DNA from: Euryarchaeota archaeon Ods02
Lineage (GTDB): Archaea; Halobacteriota; Halobacteria; Halobacteriales; Halorutilaceae
NCBI GenBank assembly: GCA_028751075.1
Contig: JAQZDA010000024.1
Location: 1 to 32,573, forward strand
DNA: 32,573 nucleotides
Reading direction: 5' to 3'
Of the stretch, positions 1-7,324 are shown piece after piece (the stretch's first letter is position 1; each line of letters starts with the position of its first letter). The notes under the pieces are model-generated. The model saw nothing but the letters and a program-made list of their open reading frames with translations, searched no databases and was not told the origin of the DNA. The position numbers and the translations under genes were made by a program.

Positions 1-169
1 AAGCGCAGCGAAGTGACCGAGTGCGAGGCGGAAGCCGAGCGCAGAGAACGAAGCGCAGCGAAGTGACCGAGTGCGAGGCGGAAGCCGAGCGCAGAGAACG
101 AAGCGCAGCGAAGTGACCGAGTGCGAGGCGGAAGCCGAGCGCAGAGAACGAAGCGCAGCGAAGTGACCG
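1..169. repeat. 50-bp tandem repeat array (3.4 copies)
   Basis: Three identical 50-base units lie at 1-50, 51-100 and 101-150, followed by a 19-base partial copy at 151-169. The unit begins AAGCGCAGCGAAGTGACC and is purine-rich on this strand. The array starts at the window edge, so its full length is unknown. It runs straight into a tRNA-tail sequence at 171. Perfect identity means either recent expansion or an assembly artefact. No convincing protein is encoded. Confidence 0.95.
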
Positions 170-170
170 T

Positions 171-192
171 GGTTCAAATCCGGTCTGGCCCA
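171..192 (+). other. tRNA 3'-end fragment, copy 1 (att-like)
   Basis: This 22-base stretch reads GGTTCAAATCC (T-loop consensus) and then CGGTCTGGCCCA (3' T-stem, 3' acceptor arm and discriminator A). No tRNA body precedes it: the 50-bp repeat array joins directly at the T-loop, and the T-stem cannot form with the upstream bases. An identical copy lies at 295-316. Isolated tRNA tails like this are typical scars of integrase attachment sites. That origin is an inference. Confidence 0.5.
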
Positions 193-256
193 TGCTCTCT
201 TTCTAAATCCTTGGACTCGATGCTCCTTGAACCGTCTGTAGAGCCATGCGACCAGT

Positions 257-354
257 GGGAGCATGGTTCCTGATGATCGACCTTTCTGAAGGTCGGTTCA
301 AATCCGGTCTGGCCCACCCACTTCCTCCGAACCTGGGACGGAGGACCATGCTCC
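257..354. repeat. Inverted repeat around tRNA tail copy 2; gene-free edge
   Basis: GGAGCATGGTTCC (258-270) is mirrored, with one base difference, by GGACCATGCTCC (343-354). The second tRNA tail lies between the arms. A smaller perfect hairpin, CCTCCG/CGGAGG, lies at 324-344. The rest of 193-456 holds short hairpins of the form GACCT..AGGTC and no ORF I would defend. Confidence 0.6.
295..316 (+). other. tRNA 3'-end fragment, copy 2 (att-like)
   Basis: This is an exact repeat of 171-192. Here the preceding bases (GTCGG) can form a wobble-containing T-stem with CCGGT, but no anticodon or D arm sits at the right distance upstream, so it is not an intact tRNA. The acceptor strand CTGGCCC predicts a parent tRNA starting GGGCCAG. 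That gene is not in this window. Confidence 0.5.
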
Positions 355-456
355 ACTACGTTCCGCATGCCTCTCTCAGGTTTCTGAAGCTCGATGCCTG
401 ACCTCCCCGAAGGTCTTCAGATTCTGCCGGCTCCATCATCTGCTCTCCCCCTTCGA

Positions 457-464
457 TTTAATAA
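457..464 (+). promoter_or_regulatory. TATA box for the 43-aa zinc protein
   Basis: TTTAATAA lies about 27 bases before the ATG at 488, the normal spacing for a leaderless archaeal transcript. It supports the short gene that follows. Confidence 0.55.
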
Positions 465-487
465 GCTGGCGACCGTCTGTCGCCGGT

Positions 488-619
488 ATGACCGTAACGA
501 GGAAGCTAGAGGCTTGCTTGGACTGTGGTGTCGTCTACGTGGTGGACTTCCGCGAAGGCAGCTGTAGCTGTGGCGGCGATGAGTTCTACGGAGTGACAGC
601 ACCCGACGAACAGATCTAG
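488..619 (+). CDS. 43-aa zinc-ribbon micro-protein
   Basis: The short reading frame encodes 43 residues with two cysteine pairs, C10-x2-C13 and C26-x-C28, spaced as in a single rubredoxin-like zinc knuckle. It is acidic and has no membrane segment. Haloarchaea are known to encode many such micro zinc proteins with regulatory or unknown roles; the specific family is not recognised. A TATA-like TTTAATAA about 27 bases upstream suits a leaderless ATG at 488. The next gene is on the opposite strand and converges on it, with 38 bases between. The cysteine pattern and the promoter spacing are the main reasons for believing it. The function is open. Confidence 0.6.
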   Translation: MTVTRKLEACLDCGVVYVVDFREGSCSCGGDEFYGVTAPDEQI

Positions 620-657
620 GTCAGGTGAAAACAGGTCCGGAGTTCAGAGGAGGTAGC

Positions 658-1653
658 CTAGCTGCCGCGGTACCAGGAGTAGGTCAGTGCTGCCACACCC
701 GCTGCCGCCAGCAGAATCCCCCCCATCCTGGACAGCCGCGTAACCACTGTATCTTCCGCCAGCACGGCAGGTAGATACGCAGCTATCGTCTCGGAGTAAC
801 CGGAGACGCCGTGGATCTGATCGTGCATCAGAGCCGCGACAGCTACTCCGGCCACCATCAACACCGCCCCAGCGACATAGAGGTTTGTCCCCTGGCTTCC
901 CGCCTCTCTTACTTCGCGGCTGCTGGAGGTGTCTTTCACGTACGTCGGCCCCTCGGCCTCGTTCGAGGGCTCCGGAGTCCGCTGTTTCCTCCACGGTTGC
1001 TGTCGATCATCGACCCCTTCCGTAGATGAGGGTGTCTCGTCTAGCCGTTCGATGTCGCGTTCTAGGTCGTCAGCTGGTTCCCCGAAGCTGCCACCAGTTC
1101 GGTCGAGGCCGCCCGAAGCCGGTTCAGCCTCTTGTTCGCTCCGGAACCCATCTGAACCACCGGTATCGGTCCGTCGGCCCTCCTCCGCCTCAAGTGATGA
1201 GGCCCTATCTCCAGAATCCCAACCGTCTGAACCCTCCAGGTCCCCCGAGCCGAGGTCGTCGTCGCTACCCAGGCCTCCCGAGTCCACGGATCCGTCTCTA
1301 TCGTCTTCGTAGAGTGGATCCGACCCGTCTGCCAGGTCGTCCCCCCTATCTCTGTCTTCGGAGTACGCTGACCCGGAATCGTCCCGACCTTCGTCCTCCG
1401 AGTACATGGGAGTGGTTTCCCGTCGGGACTGATCGCCTCTGGAGTGCGTCAAGTCTTCATCGTCGCCGGATGGGAAAGCGGTGAACTCGTCGTCGCTTTC
1501 GTCGTCGCTTCTTCGAAACTCCTCTCCTTCGTCTCCCGTGCCTTCGATGCCGCCGAGCTCCTTTCCCACGAACTCCAGCTCGTTCCCGCACTGCCAGCAG
1601 TAGCTGTCGACCTGTCGTACCTGGGCGCCGCAGTCGCTGCAGTAGGGCGACAT
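658..1653 (-). CDS. Zinc-ribbon, acidic linker, two-TM membrane protein
   Basis: This 331-residue protein has three parts. Residues 1-28 form a double-CxxC zinc ribbon (C5, C8, C19, C22). Residues ~30-250 are very acidic, Ser/Gly/Asp-rich and of low complexity, probably disordered. The C-terminus has two hydrophobic helices at about 255-275 and 308-326. The zinc ribbon should therefore sit in the cytoplasm on a long flexible tether. The ATG at 1653 begins exactly at the zinc ribbon, so the start is secure. Zinc-ribbon membrane proteins of this layout are common in haloarchaea but largely uncharacterised. No catalytic domain is visible. The acidic linker is the part most likely to vary between strains. 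Confidence 0.8.
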   Translation of the reverse strand: MSPYCSDCGAQVRQVDSYCWQCGNELEFVGKELGGIEGTGDEGEEFRRSDDESDDEFTAFPSGDDEDLTHSRGDQSRRETTPMYSEDEGRDDSGSAYSEDRDRGDDLADGSDPLYEDDRDGSVDSGGLGSDDDLGSGDLEGSDGWDSGDRASSLEAEEGRRTDTGGSDGFRSEQEAEPASGGLDRTGGSFGEPADDLERDIERLDETPSSTEGVDDRQQPWRKQRTPEPSNEAEGPTYVKDTSSSREVREAGSQGTNLYVAGAVLMVAGVAVAALMHDQIHGVSGYSETIAAYLPAVLAEDTVVTRLSRMGGILLAAAGVAALTYSWYRGS

Positions 1654-1861
1654 CAGACCCCTCCACTCCGTCGGCTAGAGGAGTTTGAACCCTTGGTTCC
1701 CGGGACAGAGATCAGGGAGCCGTCGTAGTCCGTCTGCCACCGACGCGTTCCAGACATCGACCTAGGTAAACGGCGACGGAGTGGATAAGTTTAACCCAGA
1801 GTTCCCAGAGAGCTGCAGAGTCTCGATCGGGAAAGACGGAGGTGTCAGATGTCTCTACAGG

Positions 1862-2065
1862 TCAGTCTCTGCCCGCCCAGCCGTACACGCGGTCTAGCAT
1901 GAACACGCCGACGAATATCGCAGCCGCTCCAACGAGGTACTGGTTCCGAGGGTTTTCGAAGCCGAAACCCGGCTCGAACTCCGTCAGCGCGGTGAACGCG
2001 GCGAACACGCCGACCAAGACGAACACTACGCCCGGAACCACTAGCTCGGGTCTTTCTACCTCCAT
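1862..2065 (-). CDS. Small two-TM membrane protein
   Basis: The product has 67 residues and two hydrophobic stretches (about 8-28 and 44-60) separated by a short acidic loop, so it is an integral membrane protein with both ends probably on the same side. It starts at an ATG (2065) only three bases after the stop of the upstream gene on the same strand (2069-2533), so the two are almost certainly co-transcribed. No motif identifies a function. The 208 bases downstream (1654-1861) hold no gene. They contain TAAGTTTAA at about 1787-1795, a possible promoter element for the zinc-ribbon gene. Confidence 0.7.
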   Translation of the reverse strand: MEVERPELVVPGVVFVLVGVFAAFTALTEFEPGFGFENPRNQYLVGAAAIFVGVFMLDRVYGWAGRD

Positions 2066-2068
2066 AGG

Positions 2069-2533
2069 TCACTTCACCTCTATCTCGCGCGTGGGTTCGA
2101 CGCCGAAGTAGTACATGAAACGGAGGTCTCCTGCGACGCAGTATTTCGCCGCGCAGAGGTAGGTGTCGTCGTCTACCCTGCGGACGTGTTCGCGGATACC
2201 CGATAGCGGAGGCAGGTTTAGGTCGCCGTAGTCGAACAGCACCGCTTCGCCTTCTTCGAGCGCGGTCCTCGACACCGTGAACTCGACGGCGTCAAACGTC
2301 ACCGGTGGATACCCGAGGTGGTTGACTCCGCGGCTGCCTTCCACCGACATACCACGCCATGGAGAGCTGTTGAAAGCTCTCTTGAACAGCCTGTTGTCGA
2401 GGAAACCGGCTCCGGAGTAATGGAGGCCGCTGAGGTGGCCCTGGAGGTCGTCTACATCAGGTGATTCGGCTTCCGCGAACAGTTCGTCGAGCGCTTCTCG
2501 ATCTAGTTCCAGCATCTCTCGGATGGAGGGCAT
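2069..2533 (-). CDS. Conserved soluble protein of unknown function
   Basis: The product has 154 residues, with no signal peptide or membrane helix. The layout (leader helix with PDVDDLQGHLSG, then SPWRGMSVEG, then AVLFDYGDLNLPPLSGIREHVR, ending with a YYFGVEP strand) resembles small bacterial and haloarchaeal unknown-function proteins, possibly beta-barrel, that I know only as pattern, not by a named role. It starts with ATG at 2533 and is followed after three bases by the small membrane protein at 1862-2065, so the two probably work together. Family assignment is tentative. No catalytic residues are claimed. Confidence 0.65.
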   Translation of the reverse strand: MPSIREMLELDREALDELFAEAESPDVDDLQGHLSGLHYSGAGFLDNRLFKRAFNSSPWRGMSVEGSRGVNHLGYPPVTFDAVEFTVSRTALEEGEAVLFDYGDLNLPPLSGIREHVRRVDDDTYLCAAKYCVAGDLRFMYYFGVEPTREIEVK

Positions 2534-2621
2534 GGACCGGACTTCGCTTCGCGGGGGTTTGAATCCTGTGTATAGACAGGTGTGGACATCAGATTGATGT
2601 CGAGCGAGGGCTAAACCTTCG

Positions 2622-3779
2622 GTGATGAAGAGGTTTCTCCGGTACTTCGTCTACAGGGAGCTGTACCGGTGGATCCGGAAGGGTATGGACTCCGCCGGCG
2701 ACAAACCCGAGGAACGCAGGGAGCCGGAGACCTACGGTGGCGGTGACGGTCGGATCTACCTCGAGGTGGGGGAGATCGAGGATGCGCGTCTGAAGCAGAT
2801 CGTGGCGTTGATGCAGGCGATGGATCCTTTCGACTTCGAGGAGTTCGTCGCGGACCTGTGGCGGCGGAAAGGCTGGAGCGCGGAGGTTTCGTCCGGCGGC
2901 AGCGACCGCGGTGTCGACGTGGTCGCGACGAAGGAGTACCCGTACCGGCAGAAAGCGTTGATACAGGTGAAGAGGTACACCGGCGACAACCGGGTTGGTT
3001 CTCCGGAGATACAGCAGTACGCTAGCCTGAGGCAGCAGCGCAGTGGCGTAGACAAAGCCATAGTCGTGACATCTGGCGCCTTCACCGGTCAGGCGCGGGA
3101 GCTCGCGCGGCAGCTCAACGTCAAGCTCGTGGATGGCTTCAGGTTAGCGCAGATGGTCCACGCTCTCGAGGCCTACGACCTGTTCGAGAGGTACCTCGAC
3201 GTAGAGCTAATCGAGGAAGAAGCCGGCGGACGTGAGAGCGCCTCCTACGCCTCGGGTGCGTCTGATGGAGCGAAGGATGGGGATGACGTCCCGGAGGAAG
3301 CAGCAGAAGATGAAGCCGTCGCAGGCTCTGGAGAGACCGAGAGTCAGGAACCGGTAGGAGCAAGCGAGAATCAGACGACGCAAGACGCTACTGAGCAGGA
3401 AAGGGACGGGGCCGCCTACCAGGAAGCCCTGGAGACAGGGAACGAGGACGGGGGCGCGGAGCCGGTATCGACGGCGGACGCGGCAGCGGAGTCCGGAGCT
3501 ATCTGGTACTACTGTATCTGGCTCGCGGTCGCTGGCTGGGTGCTGGTCTGGTACGGTGTCGAGAGCTTCGGCGACGGGGTCTGGGGAACCCTGTTCTTCG
3601 GAAGCTGGATCCTGCTGCCGGCGGCCATCTACCTCGACGCCACGCGGAACCTCGACGAAGACGACTGGCCCCGGTACCCGTGGCTGTACGCAGTCGCCTC
3701 CGTCGCATGGCTGATGAACTTCCCGGTTGCGGGATACTACCTGTGGAGAAGACGAACCGTCGTACGTCGACGGGATTGA
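2622..3779 (+). CDS. Membrane-tethered Mrr-type restriction endonuclease-like protein
   Basis: The product has 385 residues. Residues ~65-180 are an Mrr_cat (PD-(D/E)xK) nuclease domain: FEEFVADLW helix, GGSDRGVDVVAT with the catalytic Asp at ~99, then ALIQVKRY giving the Q-x-K at ~115-117. The last strand and helix (AIVVTSGAFTGQARELA) match the family. Residues ~195-295 are an acidic, Glu/Asp/Ala-rich linker. Residues ~296-380 carry three hydrophobic helices and end in a basic RRR tail. Mrr enzymes cleave modified DNA. Here the nuclease appears anchored to the inner face of the membrane. The reading frame opens with GTG (2622) immediately followed by ATG (2625); ATG is the likelier start. 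No methylase or other restriction subunit is adjacent. Confidence 0.85.
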   Translation: MMKRFLRYFVYRELYRWIRKGMDSAGDKPEERREPETYGGGDGRIYLEVGEIEDARLKQIVALMQAMDPFDFEEFVADLWRRKGWSAEVSSGGSDRGVDVVATKEYPYRQKALIQVKRYTGDNRVGSPEIQQYASLRQQRSGVDKAIVVTSGAFTGQARELARQLNVKLVDGFRLAQMVHALEAYDLFERYLDVELIEEEAGGRESASYASGASDGAKDGDDVPEEAAEDEAVAGSGETESQEPVGASENQTTQDATEQERDGAAYQEALETGNEDGGAEPVSTADAAAESGAIWYYCIWLAVAGWVLVWYGVESFGDGVWGTLFFGSWILLPAAIYLDATRNLDEDDWPRYPWLYAVASVAWLMNFPVAGYYLWRRRTVVRRRD

Positions 3780-3830
3780 ATCCTGACAGCACCCGTCAGT
3801 ATTAAACCATTGCCTGCGTATCCCTGGTTG

Positions 3831-4376
3831 ATGGCGGTCCCCCTGGTCGCAGCCAGCGACGTCCTCGCGTTAGCGTTGCTGTTGACCGGCATAGTGATCG
3901 TCTGGTACCTGATGGGGCTCGCTGCAGAGGAGAGCCAGGGCGGATCCGGAGACAGAGATTCCTCTGGCGGTGGCTCAGACGAATTCGGTTCGGAAGAGGG
4001 AGGGTCCGTGGAGGAGGATGTCGACGGCGACGCCCCGGATCCATCAGACGAGAAACCGGAGGAGACAGGTACGGAGGGGTCAGAGGAGGTGGGGTTCGAA
4101 GACCCCGTGGACCGCGGAAGCGAGGTGGATGAGGCTGTGGAAGCCTCACGGGAACCGGATGGCGCTGCAGAGCATCAAGAGGAGGTCGTGGAACCGGGCC
4201 AGGATCAGGGGCAACCCGAGACACGCGGAAGTAAGCCCTCCGAACGTTCTGAGGACGGTCTCTCGCTGGAGGAGGAGCTCGAGCGACTCGATCTAGAGGA
4301 CGAGCTAGAGGAGGCGATAGAGTCTGACAGCATGGAGGAACAGATGGACGATGGGGAAGGCGGAGACGCCGAGTAA
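3831..4376 (+). CDS. Acidic single-TM protein downstream of the Mrr nuclease
   Basis: The product has 181 residues from the ATG at 3831. An in-frame TTG at 3810 would add seven residues, but ATTAAA at 3801-3806 lies ~26 bases before the ATG and favours a leaderless start there. Residues ~5-30 form one hydrophobic helix. Everything after it is an extremely acidic, Glu/Asp/Gly-rich tail with no cysteines, ending in Glu-Leu heptad-like repeats (about 145-170) that could form a short coiled coil. It lies 51 bases after the Mrr-type gene in the same direction. Composition resembles the acidic linker of that protein. No enzymatic domain is visible; the role is unknown. Confidence 0.65.
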   Translation: MAVPLVAASDVLALALLLTGIVIVWYLMGLAAEESQGGSGDRDSSGGGSDEFGSEEGGSVEEDVDGDAPDPSDEKPEETGTEGSEEVGFEDPVDRGSEVDEAVEASREPDGAAEHQEEVVEPGQDQGQPETRGSKPSERSEDGLSLEEELERLDLEDELEEAIESDSMEEQMDDGEGGDAE

Positions 4377-4399
4377 ACTGTGGGTTTTCTTCGTTTGAG

Positions 4400-5620
4400 C
4401 TACTTTAGCCGGCCGCTACCGATCAGCATCAGGAAGAACGGAAGGGAGACGACCGCTATCGTGATCTCGCTGGCGCCCGCGACGAGGAACGCCGACAGGT
4501 AGTCGAACCGTGACGCGACCGCTCCGCCGCCGACGACTCCGACGAGGAAACCCAGTGAACCCGCTATGTTGAAACCCCCCATGGCGGCGCCTCTGTCGTC
4601 TGAGGCGGCGAGGTCTGTCACTAATGCCATCGTCGCAGGCGCCACCAGGGCTCCGAGGACGCCGACGGCGAACAACCCAATTTGCACTAGCTCGATGGAG
4701 GGTGCTATGCCTACTGCGACTATCCCAAATCCGTAAGCTAGGGAGCCGACGACTATAGGGGTGGGTCGGCCGACTCGGTCGCTCAACCTGCCGAACGGGT
4801 ACTGCAGCAGGGCGAACGGAACGAAGAAGAACGCGAGCGTGACACCGGTCTCCGCCGGTGACAGATCGAAGGCTTCTTGGAAGTAGAAGGTTCCGACGAG
4901 CGCGAAGAAACCCGCGGTGAACCTGTCGACGAATCCGAAGGCGTAGGGTAACATCATGTACGGTGTGCGGGCAAGACTCTCGAATACCCTTCGGAGGCTT
5001 CCCGTCGCAGTGGGTGCGCGGTCGCGGACGGACAGCACGAGACCGCCGGCGACGAGCATCAGGGAGGCGGAGACGTACAGCGGCGTCAGGGTTCCGACGC
5101 CGTAGATGAAGCCGCCGAGAGGGACGCCTGCGGCGACGCCGGCGCCGATGGCGAACCCTGCCGCCCCCATGTTCCTGCCGTGTCCGCCTTCGAGATCCAT
5201 CAGCATCGTCATGCCGAGGGAGAGCGCGCCGACGACGGCGGCTCCCTGCAGTAGACGGAAGGCGAGAGCGGCTTCGAACGGAAGTCCCAGGAGAGGAACG
5301 GACGCGATGGCTACGTAGAGCACTGCGGCGGATGCGCAAGCCGCTGCGACGTAGGGTACGCGTCGGCCGGTGGCGTCGCTGACGGCTCCCCAGACCGCGG
5401 CGAACGCGACGTAGGCGGCGAGCTCCGCCGCGAGGAAGTACATGCCTGCATCGACGTCGGCGGACGCCCCCAATGCTTGCACGAGGTCGGGGAGGCCGGC
5501 GTACAGAACCGCCTGCGCGAACAGGGCAGAGAACACCACTGCCGAGAGAGCGAGCCTCTCCCGGTGATGTGACTGCATGGTCGAGGGTTGCGTCCGTTCA
5601 GGTGAAAGACCTGACGACAT
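4400..5620 (-). CDS. MFS transporter
   Basis: The 406-residue hydrophobic protein has about 12 membrane helices and the major-facilitator motif A after helix 2 (GAVSDATGRRVPYV), repeated in weaker form after helix 8 (GRLSDRVGRPTPIV). This is the drug-efflux/sugar-porter-like part of the MFS, driven by proton or sodium gradient; the substrate cannot be read from sequence. The ATG at 5620 gives 14 polar residues before the second Met (residue 15), which is an alternative start. It converges with the acidic gene ending at 4376 and is divergent from the Rieske gene at 5671, leaving only 50 bases for both promoters. Confidence 0.9.
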   Translation of the reverse strand: MSSGLSPERTQPSTMQSHHRERLALSAVVFSALFAQAVLYAGLPDLVQALGASADVDAGMYFLAAELAAYVAFAAVWGAVSDATGRRVPYVAAACASAAVLYVAIASVPLLGLPFEAALAFRLLQGAAVVGALSLGMTMLMDLEGGHGRNMGAAGFAIGAGVAAGVPLGGFIYGVGTLTPLYVSASLMLVAGGLVLSVRDRAPTATGSLRRVFESLARTPYMMLPYAFGFVDRFTAGFFALVGTFYFQEAFDLSPAETGVTLAFFFVPFALLQYPFGRLSDRVGRPTPIVVGSLAYGFGIVAVGIAPSIELVQIGLFAVGVLGALVAPATMALVTDLAASDDRGAAMGGFNIAGSLGFLVGVVGGGAVASRFDYLSAFLVAGASEITIAVVSLPFFLMLIGSGRLK

Positions 5621-5670
5621 ACTTTCGACGGCTGTAAAACCGAGACCGGTCTACTGAAAGCTACCAGGTC

Positions 5671-6075
5671 ATGATCACGGTGGACGACGTCCCCGAAGAC
5701 ACCACGATGGTGGTGCAGGCGGAGACCCCTGAAGACGAGGTTGACGAGGTGCTTCTCACGCGGGTCGACGGCGAGGTGAAAGCCTACTTAAACAGGTGTC
5801 AGCACTGGACCGACGTCCGTCTCGACAGAGGAGATGGCGCGGAGATGCGTAACGGCGAGATTATCTGTGAGAAGCACGCGGCGATGTTCCGCGTATCTGA
5901 CGGACTCTGCACCCACGGACCCTGTGAAGGGGCGATGCTGCCTGAGGTCTCCGTCGCCGCCGACGAAGGCATCGTGGTGCTGGAGAACGGATACCGACTT
6001 CTCCGTAGAGGGTCTATCGACGAAGACGGTGAGGGCGACCTGGATCGAGGAAGTCGTGGGGGAGACGACTTCTAG
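5671..6075 (+). CDS. Rieske [2Fe-2S] domain protein
   Basis: The single-domain protein has 134 residues. The cluster-binding motifs are C43-x-H45 (NRCQHW) and C66-x2-H69 (ICEKHAAMF), followed by the conserved CTHGPCEG segment. This matches stand-alone Rieske ferredoxin-like proteins, which act as soluble electron carriers or as small subunits of oxygenases. The acidic tail after residue ~110 is typical of haloarchaea. No oxygenase or reductase partner is next to it, so the pathway is unknown. It begins with ATG at 5671. A hairpin follows the stop at 6106-6132. Confidence 0.9.
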   Translation: MITVDDVPEDTTMVVQAETPEDEVDEVLLTRVDGEVKAYLNRCQHWTDVRLDRGDGAEMRNGEIICEKHAAMFRVSDGLCTHGPCEGAMLPEVSVAADEGIVVLENGYRLLRRGSIDEDGEGDLDRGSRGGDDF

Positions 6076-6105
6076 CCGAAAGACCTGGTAAGGCGTAACA
6101 TCTAA

Positions 6106-6132
6106 AGCTACGGACGAGGGATGTCCGTGGCT
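6106..6132 (+). terminator. Hairpin after the Rieske gene
   Basis: AGCTACGGAC pairs with GTCCGTGGCT (10 bp, one G-T pair) around a 7-base loop. It lies 30 bases after the Rieske stop. Only a very short T run follows, so it may be a weak terminator or an mRNA 3' stabiliser. Confidence 0.45.
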
Positions 6133-6202
6133 TTCGAAGTAAACTGATGGAAAGTCCGAATACCCCAAATGGTATTTCACCCTCCAGTGCCTTATATAAA
6201 GT

Positions 6203-6626
6203 ATGACAGATGACGAAACCGATTCAGACGGCGGATTAGAGGCTGTAGAGCTCCTGAAACGCGGTGGTGTCGCGCTCGCCCTCGCGCTCGTGATGAACTG
6301 GATAGTGCTATACGTAGTCCTGGAGTTCGGGCTTGCGCCGCCGTTCGAGGCGCTGGAGTTCGGGTCGGTGACGTTGTTCACCGTGCTCGGAGTGGTAGGT
6401 GCAGCAGTCGTGTACGGCGCGCTGACCCGGTTACTCGGACACTCCGGACGAGACGTTCGTCAAGGTGGCGGCGGTGGTTCTGCTGCTGTCGTTCCTGCCT
6501 GACGTCGCTCTCTACGTCTACGTGCCGGAGGCGACTTTAGCCGTCGCCGTCGCTCTCGCGTTCATGCACGTCACCGCCGCCGCAGCCTGCGTCGTCGGAC
6601 TGACAGAGTACGTCGAGGTTCCGTAG
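6203..6626 (+). pseudogene. DUF6069-like four-TM membrane protein, frameshifted
   Basis: The first frame from ATG 6203 encodes two membrane helices and then loses homology after ...GALTR. Reading in the +1 frame from about 6433 restores a natural continuation, YSDTPDETFVKVAAVVLL, with two more helices (SFLPDVALYVYV and FMHVTAAAACVVGL), ending at TAG 6624-6626. Removing one T from the TT at 6431-6432 gives ALTRYSDTPDETF, the conserved loop of the DUF6069 family as I recall it. The gene is therefore one base away from a ~140-residue intact protein. Either it is a recent pseudogene or the base is a sequencing error. DUF6069 has no known function. TTATATAAA at 6192-6199 is too close to the ATG for a normal leaderless start. 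Confidence 0.7.
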
Positions 6627-6651
6627 CTCTGCATGCCGATGACGTCTGCGT

Positions 6652-7218
6652 TCAGCCGGTCTTCCTGTAGCAGTAGCTCTCGAGGAAAGGCAGATGCCGC
6701 TGCTGGTACTCCACCCGGAATCCCTGGTTACGCAGCGTCCTCCGCACCCGGGTGTTCCGCGTGAAGTTCAATGAGAGGAAGCAGCCGTCGTCGTCGAGGA
6801 CGCGGTCGACCTCCTCGATGGCGTAGGGGACGTGTTCGAATCCCCGTAGCCTTCTGGGTTCCACGAAATGCAGGACGAGGGAGGCCGCGACCACGTCGAA
6901 GGAGCTGTCTTCGAAAGGTAGTTCGAGGACGTCGACGGATGCGAACTCCGGCGAGACCTCATGGTTCCCCAGGTTCCCTCCGAGGTACCGTCGGGCGGCG
7001 GCCACCTGACCTGGGTCGTAGTCCGAGACCACGGCTTCCTCTACGTCGAAGGCGTCGACCGCCTCCGCCGTCACGTATCCCTTGCCGGCGCCGACCTCCA
7101 GCCACCGTAGCTCCTCCTGGAGTTCGGCCTCGGTGAACAACCCCCTCCAGAGCGACGGAACGTACCGCTCGTTGACGCTGTTCACCCAGAGCCGCTCCAA
7201 GGGGTTCATCTCCACCAT
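6652..7218 (-). CDS. Class I SAM-dependent methyltransferase
   Basis: The product has 188 residues from the ATG at 7218; a GTG at 7227 would add three. The Rossmann methyltransferase motifs are in order: motif I LEVGAGKGYVT (SAM glycine loop), acidic loop VVSDYDP, then FASVDVLELPFEDSSFDVVAASLVLHF (motifs III-IV), and IEEVDRVLDDDGCFLSLNF (motif V-like). This is the Methyltransf_11/UbiE-like group. The substrate (small molecule, quinone or RNA) cannot be told. It is short for the family but complete. It lies on the strand opposite the broken DUF6069 gene, with no obvious operon partner. Confidence 0.85.
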   Translation of the reverse strand: MVEMNPLERLWVNSVNERYVPSLWRGLFTEAELQEELRWLEVGAGKGYVTAEAVDAFDVEEAVVSDYDPGQVAAARRYLGGNLGNHEVSPEFASVDVLELPFEDSSFDVVAASLVLHFVEPRRLRGFEHVPYAIEEVDRVLDDDGCFLSLNFTRNTRVRRTLRNQGFRVEYQQRHLPFLESYCYRKTG

Positions 7219-7324
7219 GAGATACACCGTCGTTGAAGCTGTACGTTGAAACCTCCACCGACTGCGTTAACCGGCTCTAGATTCCGGAATCCAGCAGCCC
7301 TTCAGAAGATATACACCCGGTAGT

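Noticed and set aside
1..169. CRISPR array
   Set aside because: Units are contiguous and identical with no spacers; no cas gene nearby.
174..368. 64-residue minus-strand frame over the tRNA tails
   Set aside because: Low-complexity translation over repeated tRNA sequence; no promoter or domain.
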